Shown: positions 34,523 through 43,669, numbered from the stretch's first letter. The stretch: 64,000 nucleotides of DNA from CAWEHU01 sp963808965 (GCA_963808965.1 CAWEHU010000010.1:74566-138565); one strand, 5' to 3'. The notes: generated from the sequence alone by a model not told the origin. Program-made: numbers and translations.

Positions 34523-35845
34523 CTACTCCGCCGCTTGCCGCTGTTCCGCGCGTCTTCCGGCGGCGTCCAGCGCCTGCGAGAGATCGGCGATGATGTCGTC
34601 GATATGCTCGATGCCGACCGACAGGCGCACATAGCCGGGCGAAACGCCGGTCGCGAACTGCTCCTCGGCCGAGAGCTGTGAATGCGTCGTGCTCGCCGGA
34701 TGAATCGCGAGGCTCCGGGCGTCGCCGATATTGGCGACGTGGTAATGCATCTTCAGCGCGTCGATGAAGGCGCGGCCCGCTTCGGCGCCGCCCGCGAGCT
34801 CGAAGCCGGCCAGCCCGCCTTGTCCATGCGGCAGGTATTTCGCCGTGCGCTCGGCGGCGACGCTATCCTTGTGATGGGCGGGATGGATCACGCGCGTCAC
34901 CTCCGGACGTCCTGCGAGCCAGTTGGCGACGGCGAGGCAATTGCGGCTGTGCTCGCGCATCCTGAGGGCCAGCGTCTCGATGCCCTGAAGGATCAGGAAA
35001 GCGTTGAAGGGCGCGAGCGGCGCGCCGAGATCGCGCAGCAAGGTGACGCGCATTTTCAGAATGTAGGCGATCGGGCCGAGCGGTTTCGCCGCCTCGCTCC
35101 AGACAGCACCGTGATAGCTGGGGTCGGGCGTGTTCAGCGCGGGCTGGCGCTCCTTGTGCGCCGCCCAGTCGAAATTGCCGCCGTCGACGACGATGCCGGC
35201 GATCGAGGTGCCGTGTCCGCCGAGATACTTGGTCGCGGAGTACATCACCACGGCCGCGCCGTGATCGAAGGGACGCACCAGCAACGGCGCGGCCGTGTTG
35301 TCCATGATGAGCGGAATGCCGAAACGGCGGCCGATCGCGGCGACCTCCGCAATCGGGAACACGGCGAGCTTCGGGTTCGGCAGCGTCTCCGCGTAGTAGG
35401 CGCGGGTGCGGTCGTCGGTCGCGCGCGCGAAGGCTTCCGGATCGGCCGGGTCGACGAAGCGCGTCTCGATCCCCGCGTCTTTCAGCGTGTTGGCGAACAT
35501 GTTCCACGTGCCGCCATAGAGATCGGTGGAGCTGACGATATTGTCGCCCGCGCGCGCAAGATTCATCACCGAGAAAGCCGACGCTGCCTGTCCTGACCCG
35601 AGCGCGAGCGCCGCGACGCCGCCCTCCATGGCTGCGATGCGCTGCTCCAGCGCGTCGCAGGTCGGGTTCATGATGCGGGTATAGATGTTGCCCAGTTCCT
35701 TCAGCCCGAACAGGTTGGAGGCGTGCTCCGTGCTGTCGAACTGGTACGACGTGGTCTGATAGATCGGCACCGCCACGGCATTCGTGGCGCTGTCGCGTCG
35801 CCAGCCGGCATGAAGGGCCAGCGTCTCAGGATGCTTCGAGTTCAT
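34523..35845 (-). CDS. metY: O-acetylhomoserine (thiol)-lyase / sulfhydrylase, MetY type
   Basis: A PLP enzyme that makes homocysteine (or methionine) from O-acetyl-L-homoserine and sulfide (or methanethiol). 440 aa. PETLALHAGW, VPIYQTTSYQFDSTEHA, YTRIMNPTCDALEQRIAAMEGG, VVMYSATKYLGGHGTSIAG (PLP lysine) and IHPASTTHSQLS are MetY hallmarks. Start 35845 (MNSKHPE) is favoured over an upstream low-complexity extension. Divergent from a sulfite dehydrogenase gene, so sulfur chemistry is clustered here. Confidence 0.93.
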   Translation of the reverse strand: MNSKHPETLALHAGWRRDSATNAVAVPIYQTTSYQFDSTEHASNLFGLKELGNIYTRIMNPTCDALEQRIAAMEGGVAALALGSGQAASAFSVMNLARAGDNIVSSTDLYGGTWNMFANTLKDAGIETRFVDPADPEAFARATDDRTRAYYAETLPNPKLAVFPIAEVAAIGRRFGIPLIMDNTAAPLLVRPFDHGAAVVMYSATKYLGGHGTSIAGIVVDGGNFDWAAHKERQPALNTPDPSYHGAVWSEAAKPLGPIAYILKMRVTLLRDLGAPLAPFNAFLILQGIETLALRMREHSRNCLAVANWLAGRPEVTRVIHPAHHKDSVAAERTAKYLPHGQGGLAGFELAGGAEAGRAFIDALKMHYHVANIGDARSLAIHPASTTHSQLSAEEQFATGVSPGYVRLSVGIEHIDDIIADLSQALDAAGRRAEQRQAAE

Positions 35846-35946
35846 AGGTCTCGCTCCAGCGCGTCTTTGGCCATAAGCTGGCCGGAAGGGCGGAGTATAG
35901 CGGAGGCGAGTCGGCGGTGAAGCGGACATCTGCGCGAGGCGGAGGC

Positions 35947-37179
35947 ATGATGCGGCGGCGGGACTTCCTGATTGGGCTCGGTGCGGCGATCGAGGGGGGC
36001 CGCGGCTTCGAGCGGGCCAAAGCTGCGGATGCGGGAATTGAGCCTGCTCTGAGCTCCCTACTGCCGGATGGCACGCGGGCCGAGGCGGTCATGGCGGCTC
36101 TCGAAGGCAAGCAGCCCCTCATCAAGCTCGCCTTTCGGCCGCCCAATTACGAATCGCCGGTCGATGTGTTCCGCACCGTGCTCACGGCAAACGACAGGTT
36201 TTTCGTCCGCTATCACTTGGCGGACATTCCGAACGAGTTGGAGCTTCGTGACTGGACTCTGAGAGTTGGCGGCGATGCGGCTCAGCGTAGCTTGGAGATG
36301 AATTTGCAGGATCTCCGCCGTCGCTTTCCTGAGGTGGAGATCACCGCCGTCAACCAATGCTCGGGGAATCGGCGCGGTCTGTTTTCCCCCCACGTCCCGG
36401 GTGTGCAGTGGGGCGTCGGCGCGATGGGCAACGCCGTCTGGCGTGGAGTCCGGCTACGCGACGTGCTGACCGAGGCGGGCGTGAAAGCCGGGGCGGTCGA
36501 GGTCGCCTTCCACGGCGCGGACGGGCCAGTGATCGAGGCGACACCGCCGTTCCGCAAGAGTTTGCCGTTGGCGAAAGCGATGGATGAGACTGTGCTGATC
36601 GCGACCGCGATGAACGGCGATCCGCTCCCGCTGTACAACGGCTACCCGGCTCGCCTGATCGTGCCCGGCTGGACAGGCACATATTGGATGAAGCACGTGA
36701 CCGAAATCGAGCTGCGCACGCAGCCGCTGGACAGTTTTTGGATGCGCAAGGCCTACCGCGTGCCGAAGGGAATGTTTCCGGTCGAGCTTCCGTTCACGAC
36801 GCAAGACGACGCGAACACGTCACCGATCACCGAAATCGTTGTGAACTCGCTGATTACCAATCCCGCCGATGGAGCGCAGGTGCAAGGCGCGAGCTTCGCG
36901 GTTCGCGGCGTGGCATGGGATAGCGGCAAGGGAATCAAGTCGGTCGAAATCTCGCTCGACGATGGGCGGAGCTGGAACACGGCAAGTCTCGGCCCGGATC
37001 ACGGCCGGTTCTCGTTCCGCGAATTCAGTTATCTGCCGGGCGGGTTGACGCCGGGCAAGCTCACCCTGATGGCGCGCGCGACGAACAGCGCGGGGCAGGT
37101 TCAGGCGGATCAGCTGAAACTCAATCCGGCCGGATACCAAAACAACGTGCCTCAGAAAGTCTCGGTGACGGTCGCGTGA
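35947..37179 (+). CDS. Molybdopterin sulfite dehydrogenase catalytic subunit (SorA/SoxC-like)
   Basis: An exported Mo enzyme of 410 aa. Tat motif RRRDFLIGLGAA at the N-terminus; the Mo-ligand Cys is in AVNQCSGNRRGLFSP; NAVWRGVRLRDVL, YNGYPARLIVPGWTGTYWMKHVTEIEL and the C-terminal dimerisation domain (GVAWDSGKGIKSVEISLDDG) are typical of the sulfite oxidase family. GGCGGAGGC precedes two adjacent ATGs (35947, 35950). The adjacent cytochrome supports a sulfite:cytochrome c oxidoreductase; SoxC is the main alternative, but no other sox genes are here. Confidence 0.87.
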   Translation: MMRRRDFLIGLGAAIEGGRGFERAKAADAGIEPALSSLLPDGTRAEAVMAALEGKQPLIKLAFRPPNYESPVDVFRTVLTANDRFFVRYHLADIPNELELRDWTLRVGGDAAQRSLEMNLQDLRRRFPEVEITAVNQCSGNRRGLFSPHVPGVQWGVGAMGNAVWRGVRLRDVLTEAGVKAGAVEVAFHGADGPVIEATPPFRKSLPLAKAMDETVLIATAMNGDPLPLYNGYPARLIVPGWTGTYWMKHVTEIELRTQPLDSFWMRKAYRVPKGMFPVELPFTTQDDANTSPITEIVVNSLITNPADGAQVQGASFAVRGVAWDSGKGIKSVEISLDDGRSWNTASLGPDHGRFSFREFSYLPGGLTPGKLTLMARATNSAGQVQADQLKLNPAGYQNNVPQKVSVTVA

Positions 37180-37190
37180 GAGGGACAGGG

Positions 37191-37484
37191 ATGAAACATC
37201 GAGGCTGCCTCCTCCTCCTGGTCGCCCTTTCGGCACCGGTATTCGCGGGCGAGCCCGTGATCCAGCTCAAACCCGGCCCCGGACAGGAGGCAACGGAGGC
37301 AACCTGCAACGCCTGCCATAGCGTGGACTATATCCAGATGAACTCGGTCTTTCTCACGCCCGAAGCGTGGAAGGCGGAGGTCGCGAAGATGCGCCAGGCG
37401 TATGGCGCGCCCATTGACGACGCATTGGCCGAGCGGATCGTGCAGTATCTCTCGGCGACGTACGCGGCCGCGCCCCCTTCGTAA
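37191..37484 (+). CDS. Small exported cytochrome c, SorB-like subunit
   Basis: 97 residues: a signal peptide (HRGCLLLLVALSAPVFAG), one heme motif CNACH and a C-terminal Met-containing helix (AKMRQAYGAPI). It lies 11 bp after the molybdenum subunit with GAGAGGGACAGGG as ribosome site. It would accept electrons from sulfite oxidation and pass them on to the respiratory chain. Confidence 0.88.
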   Translation: MKHRGCLLLLVALSAPVFAGEPVIQLKPGPGQEATEATCNACHSVDYIQMNSVFLTPEAWKAEVAKMRQAYGAPIDDALAERIVQYLSATYAAAPPS

Positions 37485-37487
37485 GCC

Positions 37488-39245
37488 TCAGTAGCCGGCG
37501 GCCGATCCGGCCGGTCCGCGGTCGTCATTCGCTCCGAACAAGGTGTAGGCGGCCGAGGGTTGCTGGCCGAGGCTGAGCGACTGCGCGTCGCTGGCCTCGG
37601 GCTTGGTGTTCAGACTCGGGGCGCCGACCAGAATGCCTTCGGCGAGACCCCACGGTTTGCCCTCGGTGATGTTGTAGCCCATCCCGGCGAGGATGCGGCG
37701 CGTATCGGGGGAAAGCGCGAAACGCTCGACGTAAACGGTATCGGGCAGCCATTGTTCGTGGATGCGCGGCGCGTCGATCGCCTCCTGGATCGTCATGCCG
37801 TGGTCGACTACGTTGAGGATCGCCTCGAGCGTGATGGTGATGATCCGTGATCCGCCGGGGCTGCCGACCACCATCACGACCTTGCCGTCTTTCGTCACGA
37901 TCGTCGGGCTCATGGAACTGAGGGGCGTCTTGCCCGGCGCGATCGCGTTGGCGTCGCCTTGGATCAAGCCGTAATTGTTGGGCACACCGGGCTTGGCGGT
38001 GAAGTCATCCATCTCGTTGTTCATCAGGATGCCGGTGTCTCCCGCCACGCGGGCCGCGCCGAACCAGGAATTAAGGGTGTAGGTCACGGAGACTGCGTTC
38101 CCGGCTGCATCGACGATCGAGTAGTGCGTCGTCTGGTTGCCCTCCTGCGCGGGCGCCGCGGCCGACAATTGGTTGGAAGGCGTCGCGCGGTCCGGGGCGA
38201 TGCGCGCGCGGATACCCGCGGCATATTGCTTGTCGAGGAGCTGATCGAGCGGATTCTGTACGAAGTCCGGGTCTCCGAGCCGGTTGTTTCGGTCCACATA
38301 GGCGTAGCGCATGGCTTCGGCGAGCGCGTGCACTTCCGCCGCTGAATGGAAACCGAATCCCGACAGATCGTAACCTTCCACGATGTTGAGGATCTCGCAG
38401 ATCGTGACGCCACCCGAGCTAGGAGGCGGCGAGGAAATGATCTGGTAGCCCCGATAGCTGCAATCGACCGGTTTCAGCTCGCGGACTTTGTAGCGTTCGA
38501 AATCGGCTTTTTGCAGGATGCCTTTTCCGGCCTGGCTCGCCGCGACGATCGCATCCGCGATATCGCCCCGGTAGAAGGCGTCCGCTCCGCCGTCGCTGAT
38601 CTTCTGCAACGTCTTGGCGAGGTCCTGCTGCACCAGCCGGTCGCCGATTTCGAGCGGCTGCCCGTTTTTCAGGAAGATCGCGGCCGAGGCGGGATCCTTG
38701 CGGAATCCTTCGGTCCCCTCGTGAAGAATCGCGACATCTCCCGGTCCGAGCACGAACCCTTCGCGGGCGAGCCGGATAGCGGGCGCTATGACCTTCTCGC
38801 GCGGCAATGCCCCGTACTCTTTCAGCGCCGTCTCGAACCCCGCGACCGAGCCCGGCACACCGACCGCAAGCCAGCCATCCGTCGAGAGGCCGGGGATGAC
38901 GTTCCCGCTGGCGTCCTGGTACATGGTCTTGGTCGCCGCGAGAGGAGCCTTTTCCCTGAAATCGAGGAAGGCCGAACGACCGTCGGCGAGGCGGATGGTC
39001 ATGAACCCGCCGCCACCGATATTTCCGGCCGCGGGATAGACGACGGCGAGGGCGTAGCCGACCGCCACGGCGGCGTCGACCGCGTTGCCCCCGGCTTGCA
39101 GCGCCTGAACTCCGATCTCGGAGGCGATGTGTTCGCCGGTCACGACCATGCCGTGCCCGGCTCCGACCGGCTGCGGCGAGGTGGCCAATGCAGGGGTCGC
39201 CAACCCTAGCGCCGCCATGAGGACAGGTATGATCTTGCCGGTCAT
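37488..39245 (-). CDS. ggt: Gamma-glutamyltransferase, periplasmic
   Basis: An autoprocessing Ntn hydrolase that cleaves or transfers the gamma-glutamyl group of glutathione. 585 aa with a signal peptide (IIPVLMAALGLATPALAT), GGNAVDAAVAVGYALAVVYPAAGNIGGGGFM, the cleavage-site Thr in NQTTHYSIVDAAGNAVSVTYTLNSWFG, and the PLSSMSPTIV and GSPGGSRI oxyanion motifs. Start 39245 begins the signal; a much longer open frame upstream is unsupported. It converges with sorB only 3 bp apart. Confidence 0.94.
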   Translation of the reverse strand: MTGKIIPVLMAALGLATPALATSPQPVGAGHGMVVTGEHIASEIGVQALQAGGNAVDAAVAVGYALAVVYPAAGNIGGGGFMTIRLADGRSAFLDFREKAPLAATKTMYQDASGNVIPGLSTDGWLAVGVPGSVAGFETALKEYGALPREKVIAPAIRLAREGFVLGPGDVAILHEGTEGFRKDPASAAIFLKNGQPLEIGDRLVQQDLAKTLQKISDGGADAFYRGDIADAIVAASQAGKGILQKADFERYKVRELKPVDCSYRGYQIISSPPPSSGGVTICEILNIVEGYDLSGFGFHSAAEVHALAEAMRYAYVDRNNRLGDPDFVQNPLDQLLDKQYAAGIRARIAPDRATPSNQLSAAAPAQEGNQTTHYSIVDAAGNAVSVTYTLNSWFGAARVAGDTGILMNNEMDDFTAKPGVPNNYGLIQGDANAIAPGKTPLSSMSPTIVTKDGKVVMVVGSPGGSRIITITLEAILNVVDHGMTIQEAIDAPRIHEQWLPDTVYVERFALSPDTRRILAGMGYNITEGKPWGLAEGILVGAPSLNTKPEASDAQSLSLGQQPSAAYTLFGANDDRGPAGSAAGY

Positions 39246-39386
39246 GCGCGCGCTCCGATCGCTTGACGGCCGCAACCCTAGCCGCTCCGCCGCTGCTGCA
39301 CCATCGCATTGTATGTTGCGAATACGCGGCACCCGGGAACCACTTCGCGCGTTACCCCGACCTAGCTCAACAGAAAGGGCCATCGC

Positions 39387-39575
39387 ATGAGCGGCAACAA
39401 AGGAAGCTCGGGCCAGCAGCCGCCCGGCAAAACCGATCAGCCGGAAGATGAGCAGGAGCAGGACAAGGTCGATCAGGAGGTCGAGGACAGTTTCCCGGCC
39501 AGCGACCCCCCGTCGACGACCCCAGTCTCGGGGACGGGGAAAGAGAAGCCGAGGGACGAAACCGGCAACCTGTAG
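39387..39575 (+). CDS. Small acidic protein with DSFPASDPPS motif
   Basis: 62 residues, almost all polar. The C-terminal half carries VDQEVEDSFPASDPPSTTP, a motif I know from many short uncharacterised proteobacterial proteins. Likely disordered. AGAAAGGGCC precedes the ATG. Divergent from ggt; the next gene is similarly small and hydrophilic, so the two may be co-expressed stress proteins. Confidence 0.7.
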   Translation: MSGNKGSSGQQPPGKTDQPEDEQEQDKVDQEVEDSFPASDPPSTTPVSGTGKEKPRDETGNL

Positions 39576-39617
39576 CGTCGAGCCTGGAGGCCCAACTCTA
39601 TCCCCGGAGATTTTCTG

Positions 39618-39800
39618 ATGAGCACCGCTCATACCCCGCCAGATCAGGCGCGCAAGGGCGACGAGAAGGCGCGCGAGCGCGACCCGCATGGTACCGGGCC
39701 GTCAGGCCAGGCTACGAAGGAGGATCCGGCTGCCCGGCCGTCTTCGGACCGGCAAAAGACCGAGACGGCCGGCGAACGGACCGAGGGCAAGGACGGCTGA
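39618..39800 (+). CDS. Small hydrophilic protein, 60 aa
   Basis: Very rich in Lys, Glu, Asp, Gly and Pro with no hydrophobic core; predicted disordered. CCGGAGA lies 12 bp before the ATG. It follows the DSFPASDPPS protein by 42 bp. No family recognised; a short gene of this composition may be spurious, but start signal and context are reasonable. Confidence 0.5.
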   Translation: MSTAHTPPDQARKGDEKARERDPHGTGPSGQATKEDPAARPSSDRQKTETAGERTEGKDG

Positions 39801-39806
39801 GGCTCA

Positions 39807-39830
39807 GCCCCGCACCGGGCCCGGCGGGGC
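39807..39830. terminator. GCCCCGC...GCGGGGC hairpin between convergent genes
   Basis: Perfect 7-bp arms (39807-39813 and 39824-39830) around a 10-nt loop that is itself GC-rich. Placed between the stop of a rightward small gene (39800) and that of the leftward membrane gene (39839), fitting a bidirectional terminator. Confidence 0.55.
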
Positions 39831-39838
39831 GGCGCCTC

Positions 39839-40600
39839 CTACGGATTGAAGTGGGCGAGGGCCCTGCGCATGGGTTCGCTTGAGATCGCGATCATGCCAT
39901 CGAGCGGCCGGTCCATCTCGAGAACCAGGAAGATCGCGCAGCCGATCGAGAACGAGCACACCAGGAATGCCGCCACGACGGTGCCATTGCGGGGAGCATT
40001 CAGGCCAAAGCTTGCAAAGATGAAGGCGATCCAGAACACCAGGATCGCGAGTATGATCCCGCTGATCGGATCTCCCTGTTGCTCGATCAGCTGCCAGCGC
40101 ATGCGAAGAACTTCGCCCATGATCTGGAGGCCCTGCTCCTTCGCCCAGCGCTGGGATGAATTGCCCGGTTGGAGCGCGACGATCTCGGCGCGCGCCTGAT
40201 CCAACAGGGAACCCGCGCGCGCGTCCTCCAACGCGCCCGGACGCAGTCTCTCCGCCGTCCAGAGGTCCTCGAGAAGTTTGGCGGTGTAACGACGTAGGAG
40301 GTCGCGTGCGGATTCGGTGCCTTGGCCGTAATCACGCAGCACTTGGTTCGCAAGTATGAGCTCGGCCGCATAGCCGCGCAGGTCATGGTCGGTTGTGTCG
40401 AAGGAGGTCTTGGCGGTAGCGATCAACAGGCCGAGGACGAGCGACGCGAGCACCGAAAGCATCCCGGTGCCCAGCCGCACGACATCCTGGGTTTCCTTCG
40501 TCAGATGGTGACGGGGCAGGTACGGGTGGAGGAAAAGCCCGATCAGGCCGCCCGCGAAAACGCAGATAAATACGATGGCCGCGATGTGGAGGGAGTTCAT
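39839..40600 (-). CDS. DUF4239-like membrane protein
   Basis: 253 residues with two hydrophobic hairpins at each end: AAIVFICVFAGGLIGLFLHPYLP and VLASLVLGLLIATAK in the first 65 residues, and IILAILVFWIAFIFASFGL and VVAAFLVCSFSIGCAIFLVLEMDRP in the last 80, with a soluble helical middle. This layout (bestrophin-like DUF4239) is common in alphaproteobacteria; the function is unknown. It lies 10 bp after the EAL gene. Confidence 0.75.
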   Translation of the reverse strand: MNSLHIAAIVFICVFAGGLIGLFLHPYLPRHHLTKETQDVVRLGTGMLSVLASLVLGLLIATAKTSFDTTDHDLRGYAAELILANQVLRDYGQGTESARDLLRRYTAKLLEDLWTAERLRPGALEDARAGSLLDQARAEIVALQPGNSSQRWAKEQGLQIMGEVLRMRWQLIEQQGDPISGIILAILVFWIAFIFASFGLNAPRNGTVVAAFLVCSFSIGCAIFLVLEMDRPLDGMIAISSEPMRRALAHFNP

Positions 40601-40609
40601 CCTCCCTGT

Positions 40610-41719
40610 TTAGAGAGCGCGACTGCCCTGTCCAAGCCGTTGGGCGGGCTGTCCCGCAGTCTCGACTGGGTTGGCTGTCGGAACCAAACTCGCCGCACGG
40701 CCGAAGAGCCAGCCCTGGCCCAAGGGCACGCCGAGCTGTCGCATCAGCCGCGCTTCCTCCTCGGTCTCGATCATCTCGGCGATGACCTTCGCTCCGACCG
40801 ATCGCGCCAGGTCGAGCATCGATTCCACGAAGCCACGGTCACGTTCGTTTCGCGTCGCGCCGCGGACATAAGCCCCGTCGATCTTCACGTAATCCACCCG
40901 GAAGTCGCGCAGGTAACGGAACGCGGCTCCGCCCGCACCGAAATCGTCGATGCAGACCGGAACCCCGACCGCGCGGAGCCGGTCGAGTGTAGCCGTCGCG
41001 CCCGCGATATCCTCGATCTCCGCCGTCTCGGTCAGCTCCACCAGGAGGCGTCCAGGATGCAGTACGGCGATCGCCAGCATTCGCTCCCGGAATGCCGGAC
41101 TCTGCATGGAGAGGCCCGAGACGTTCACCGCGATCGCCGCGCCAGGTACGTGGGCAAGCGTCGCCGTGGCCTCCTCGAGCACAGCGAGATCCAGCTCCTC
41201 GGCCAAGCCCATCTCTTCGGAGAAGCTGACGAACTCCTGCGGGGTGCGCGGCGGGGCGCCGGGTGCCGGCAACGGGCGAAGCAGCGCCTCGTAATGATGT
41301 ACCCGCCGGTCCGCCAGCGTGACGACAGGTTGGAAAACGAGGCGAAAGCGCCGGCGCGCGATCAGCTCGCGAGCCGCCCGGGCGCGCGTACCGGCCTGCA
41401 CGATATAGCCTGCCAGCCCGCTCTGCTGCCCGGCAGAGCGGGTCCTCTGCGCCCCGTCTTGTGCGAACTGCGTCAGCGCGAAGCGCAGCGCGCGGGCCGT
41501 CTGGTCGAACGTGAGATCGGTGGTTCCCCGCCCGGCTGGTGCAAGCTGCGCCGAAGCCGGGCCATAAGCCGGGCCATGAGCCGGGGCGGCCCGGATCAGT
41601 GCCTCAACACCGGATGCAAGTCGCGCGAGATCCAGGGCCGACTGGCCCGGCCTCGCGTCGCGGAACTCGCTCAATTCGTGGTGCAGTGTCCGCGCTCCTT
41701 CCGGGGCCGAGCGGATCAC
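40610..41719 (-). CDS. EAL-domain protein, probable cyclic-di-GMP phosphodiesterase
   Basis: 369 aa. The C-terminal EAL domain keeps the catalytic set: Glu in YEALLRPL, Asn in IAVNVSGLS, Glu in LVELTETAEI, Asp-Asp in CIDDFGAGGAAF, Lys in DYVKIDGAYV, Glu in AEMIETEEEA, and Gln in PLGQGWLFGR. The N-terminal 120 residues are helical and not recognised; no GGDEF or membrane segment. It would hydrolyse c-di-GMP to pGpG. It forms a pair with the downstream membrane protein gene. Confidence 0.9.
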   Translation of the reverse strand: MIRSAPEGARTLHHELSEFRDARPGQSALDLARLASGVEALIRAAPAHGPAYGPASAQLAPAGRGTTDLTFDQTARALRFALTQFAQDGAQRTRSAGQQSGLAGYIVQAGTRARAARELIARRRFRLVFQPVVTLADRRVHHYEALLRPLPAPGAPPRTPQEFVSFSEEMGLAEELDLAVLEEATATLAHVPGAAIAVNVSGLSMQSPAFRERMLAIAVLHPGRLLVELTETAEIEDIAGATATLDRLRAVGVPVCIDDFGAGGAAFRYLRDFRVDYVKIDGAYVRGATRNERDRGFVESMLDLARSVGAKVIAEMIETEEEARLMRQLGVPLGQGWLFGRAASLVPTANPVETAGQPAQRLGQGSRAL

Positions 41720-41884
41720 CCGCGGCCCTAGCGGAGACAGTCTTGAACGGTCCCGTTAACAGCGGGTGAAACCACCTTCGACAGCGGTAAGTTCGGTGGG
41801 GAAGGCCCAAGCCAGTCAACCGCCGCTCGGCTGGATGAACGGAATTTGCGTGTACGTTTCCAGTGATCCCGAAACGGAACCAGC

Positions 41885-42295
41885 TTACGGGACAGGCCGG
41901 CGCGACAGACCGCCCACGATCGCGCAAGCGAAGCCGGCGCAAACCACGGTCACGATCACGATCATCAGCCGCAAGCGTCGGGCGAGCCCGTGCGCCTCCG
42001 CGATGAAACGGGCGCGCATCGCGGTCCGCTCCCGGCTGATCCGCTCCTCCAGGGTGCCGCTTCCTTCGGTGATCGCCGCCGCACTGTCGCCGAGTTCCGG
42101 CGCGAGTGCTGCGAGCTTTGCTGCCTGATCGGCGCTGCCCGAAGCGGCGAGCACCTCGTCGAGAGCGGCGTCACGCGCGAGAGCGCGGTACAGCGGCACC
42201 GGCCCGGCATAGGTCGCGAACACGCTCATAATTCCGACGACACCGAATGTCATGGCGACGAACGCCATCCAGGTTAGGCTTGTTCGTTCTGCCAT
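41885..42295 (-). CDS. Two-helix membrane protein, 136 aa, hypothetical
   Basis: TM1 is WMAFVAMTFGVVGIMSVFATYA (residues 9-30), then a soluble helical loop with alternating charges, then TM2 LMIVIVTVVCAGFACAIVGGL (about 109-129). Both ends are predicted cytoplasmic. No known domain. The gap 41720-41884 between it and the EAL gene holds no gene. Confidence 0.6.
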   Translation of the reverse strand: MAERTSLTWMAFVAMTFGVVGIMSVFATYAGPVPLYRALARDAALDEVLAASGSADQAAKLAALAPELGDSAAAITEGSGTLEERISRERTAMRARFIAEAHGLARRLRLMIVIVTVVCAGFACAIVGGLSRRPVP

Positions 42296-42461
42296 CGACC
42301 GCTCTCTCCGCCCGCCAGGTTCGACATTGGCCCGGGCGTCTCAGGGCCGCAAACCCCGAGGCGCGGCCAGAGCGAGGAGGGGATTCCTCGCCGGTTGCGG
42401 CGTACGTTCAAGCTTCATCAACTCTTTTCCAGGACCGTGCCGCCAGGAGGACGGCTCGGCG

Positions 42462-43367
42462 ATGTTCGATAACGTGCGCAGTTGGCTCGGCGGCTCGCCG
42501 AACCCGGCAACCGGCTTCGTCTCGACAAGGTTCGAGGAGCCGGCCGTATCTTTGGCCCCCGCCCGTCTGGCCCCCGCGCGTCGTGAGACGCCGGCCCTGC
42601 GTTGGTCGCCCGCGCGGATCGCCGTGGTTGAATCGCTCTGGGGAGAAGGCTTTCTGTTTCCCGGCGGGGAGGAGGAAACGCTCCGGCTGGCCAATCCCCT
42701 GGGGCTTTCCACCGCCGCGAGTTTGCTTCTGCTGGGCGCGGGCTCGGGCGGGCCCGTGCGTTCGATCGCATCGCGGCTCGGCGTCTGGGTCACCGGCTTC
42801 GAGTCCGATCCCGATTTGGCTTCGCTCGCGATCGAGCGAAGCACCTGCTCCGGTCTCGGGCGTCGAGCCCAGATCGAAATGTGGTGCCCGGGGAGGCCAT
42901 CGTTCCGCCCAGCCTACTATCACCACGCACTGGTTCTGGAGCCGCTGCGCGGTTCTGCGCCGGAGCCGGTGCTTGCCGCGGTTGCGGAGGCGCTGCGGCC
43001 GAACGGTCAGATCGTGCTGGTCGACATGGTGACGGGGCGCGACACGGATCCGGATGACCCGATGCTCGCTGCATGGGCGCGTCTGGAGCGCCGCCCTGGC
43101 GACCTGCACAGCGAGACCACGGTGACCCGCACGCTGAGCCGGCTCGGCTTCGACGTCCGCGTCAGGGAGGATTTGTCCAGCCGCCACGCCTCGCTGGTGC
43201 TCCGCGGTTGGCAACGGGCGGTGCGCCGCATATCGGAGGAGCGGCCGCCTTTGGCGGAAGCCGCTCTGCTTATCGCGGAAGCAGAGTTGTGGCTGCTGCG
43301 GCTTCGATTGCTCCGGACGGGCCATCTGCGGGTGGTCCGGTGGCACGCCATGGCTTCGAGCGGGTGA
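42462..43367 (+). CDS. SAM-dependent methyltransferase-like protein
   Basis: 301 residues. A Rossmann-like nucleotide motif LLLLGAGSGGPVRSIASRLGVWVTGFESDPDLA resembles motif I of class I methyltransferases, and ALVLEPLRGSAPEPVLAAVAEALRPNGQIVLVDMV resembles motifs II-IV. The first 60 residues are proline/alanine rich. CCAGGAGG lies 12 bases before ATG 42462. The substrate cannot be told. Confidence 0.65.
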   Translation: MFDNVRSWLGGSPNPATGFVSTRFEEPAVSLAPARLAPARRETPALRWSPARIAVVESLWGEGFLFPGGEEETLRLANPLGLSTAASLLLLGAGSGGPVRSIASRLGVWVTGFESDPDLASLAIERSTCSGLGRRAQIEMWCPGRPSFRPAYYHHALVLEPLRGSAPEPVLAAVAEALRPNGQIVLVDMVTGRDTDPDDPMLAAWARLERRPGDLHSETTVTRTLSRLGFDVRVREDLSSRHASLVLRGWQRAVRRISEERPPLAEAALLIAEAELWLLRLRLLRTGHLRVVRWHAMASSG

Positions 43368-43407
43368 TATCTGACCCACTCGACCCCGTCTCTACCCGGG
43401 GTTTTGC

Positions 43408-43436
43408 TTGACACGCTGGCTCCTCGCCCGTAAGCA
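43408..43436 (+). promoter_or_regulatory. Possible sigma-70 promoter of rpmJ
   Basis: TTGACA at 43408-43413 and TAAGCA at 43431-43436 are separated by 17 bp, about 64 bp upstream of the rpmJ start. The -35 is perfect, the -10 poor. Confidence 0.35.
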
Positions 43437-43455
43437 GCCGCGCTCGATTTTACCG

Positions 43456-43485
43456 CGCCGATCAGCTCTGCGCCGATCAGCTCTG
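43456..43485. repeat. 15-bp tandem duplication in the rpmJ leader
   Basis: CGCCGATCAGCTCTG occurs twice head to tail (43456-43470, 43471-43485), ending 14 bp before the rpmJ ATG. The repeat unit contains no ribosome site; the AAGG used for rpmJ follows the second copy. A recent duplication is likely. Confidence 0.9.
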
Positions 43486-43499
43486 CAAGGCCTCAGTCC

Positions 43500-43625
43500 A
43501 TGAAAGTCCGCAACAGTCTCAAATCGGCCAAGGCCCGCGACAAGAATTGCCGCGTGGTGCGCCGGCATGGCCGCATTTACGTCATCAATAAGAAGAACCC
43601 GCGCATGAAGGCGCGCCAGGGCTGA
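43500..43625 (+). CDS. rpmJ: 50S ribosomal protein L36 (41-aa, zinc-free type)
   Basis: A 41-residue protein: MKVRNSLKSAKARDKNCRVV, then RRHGRIYVINKKNPRMKARQG. This is the form of L36 without the full CXXC...C...H zinc set, as found throughout alphaproteobacteria. CAAGGCC lies 11 bp before the ATG. Stand-alone gene, not part of an S13/S11 operon here. Confidence 0.95.
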   Translation: MKVRNSLKSAKARDKNCRVVRRHGRIYVINKKNPRMKARQG

Positions 43626-43669
43626 GAGCCGTTTTCCGCTCCGGGCGCTCTTGGTCCTGAGTTGCCCCG

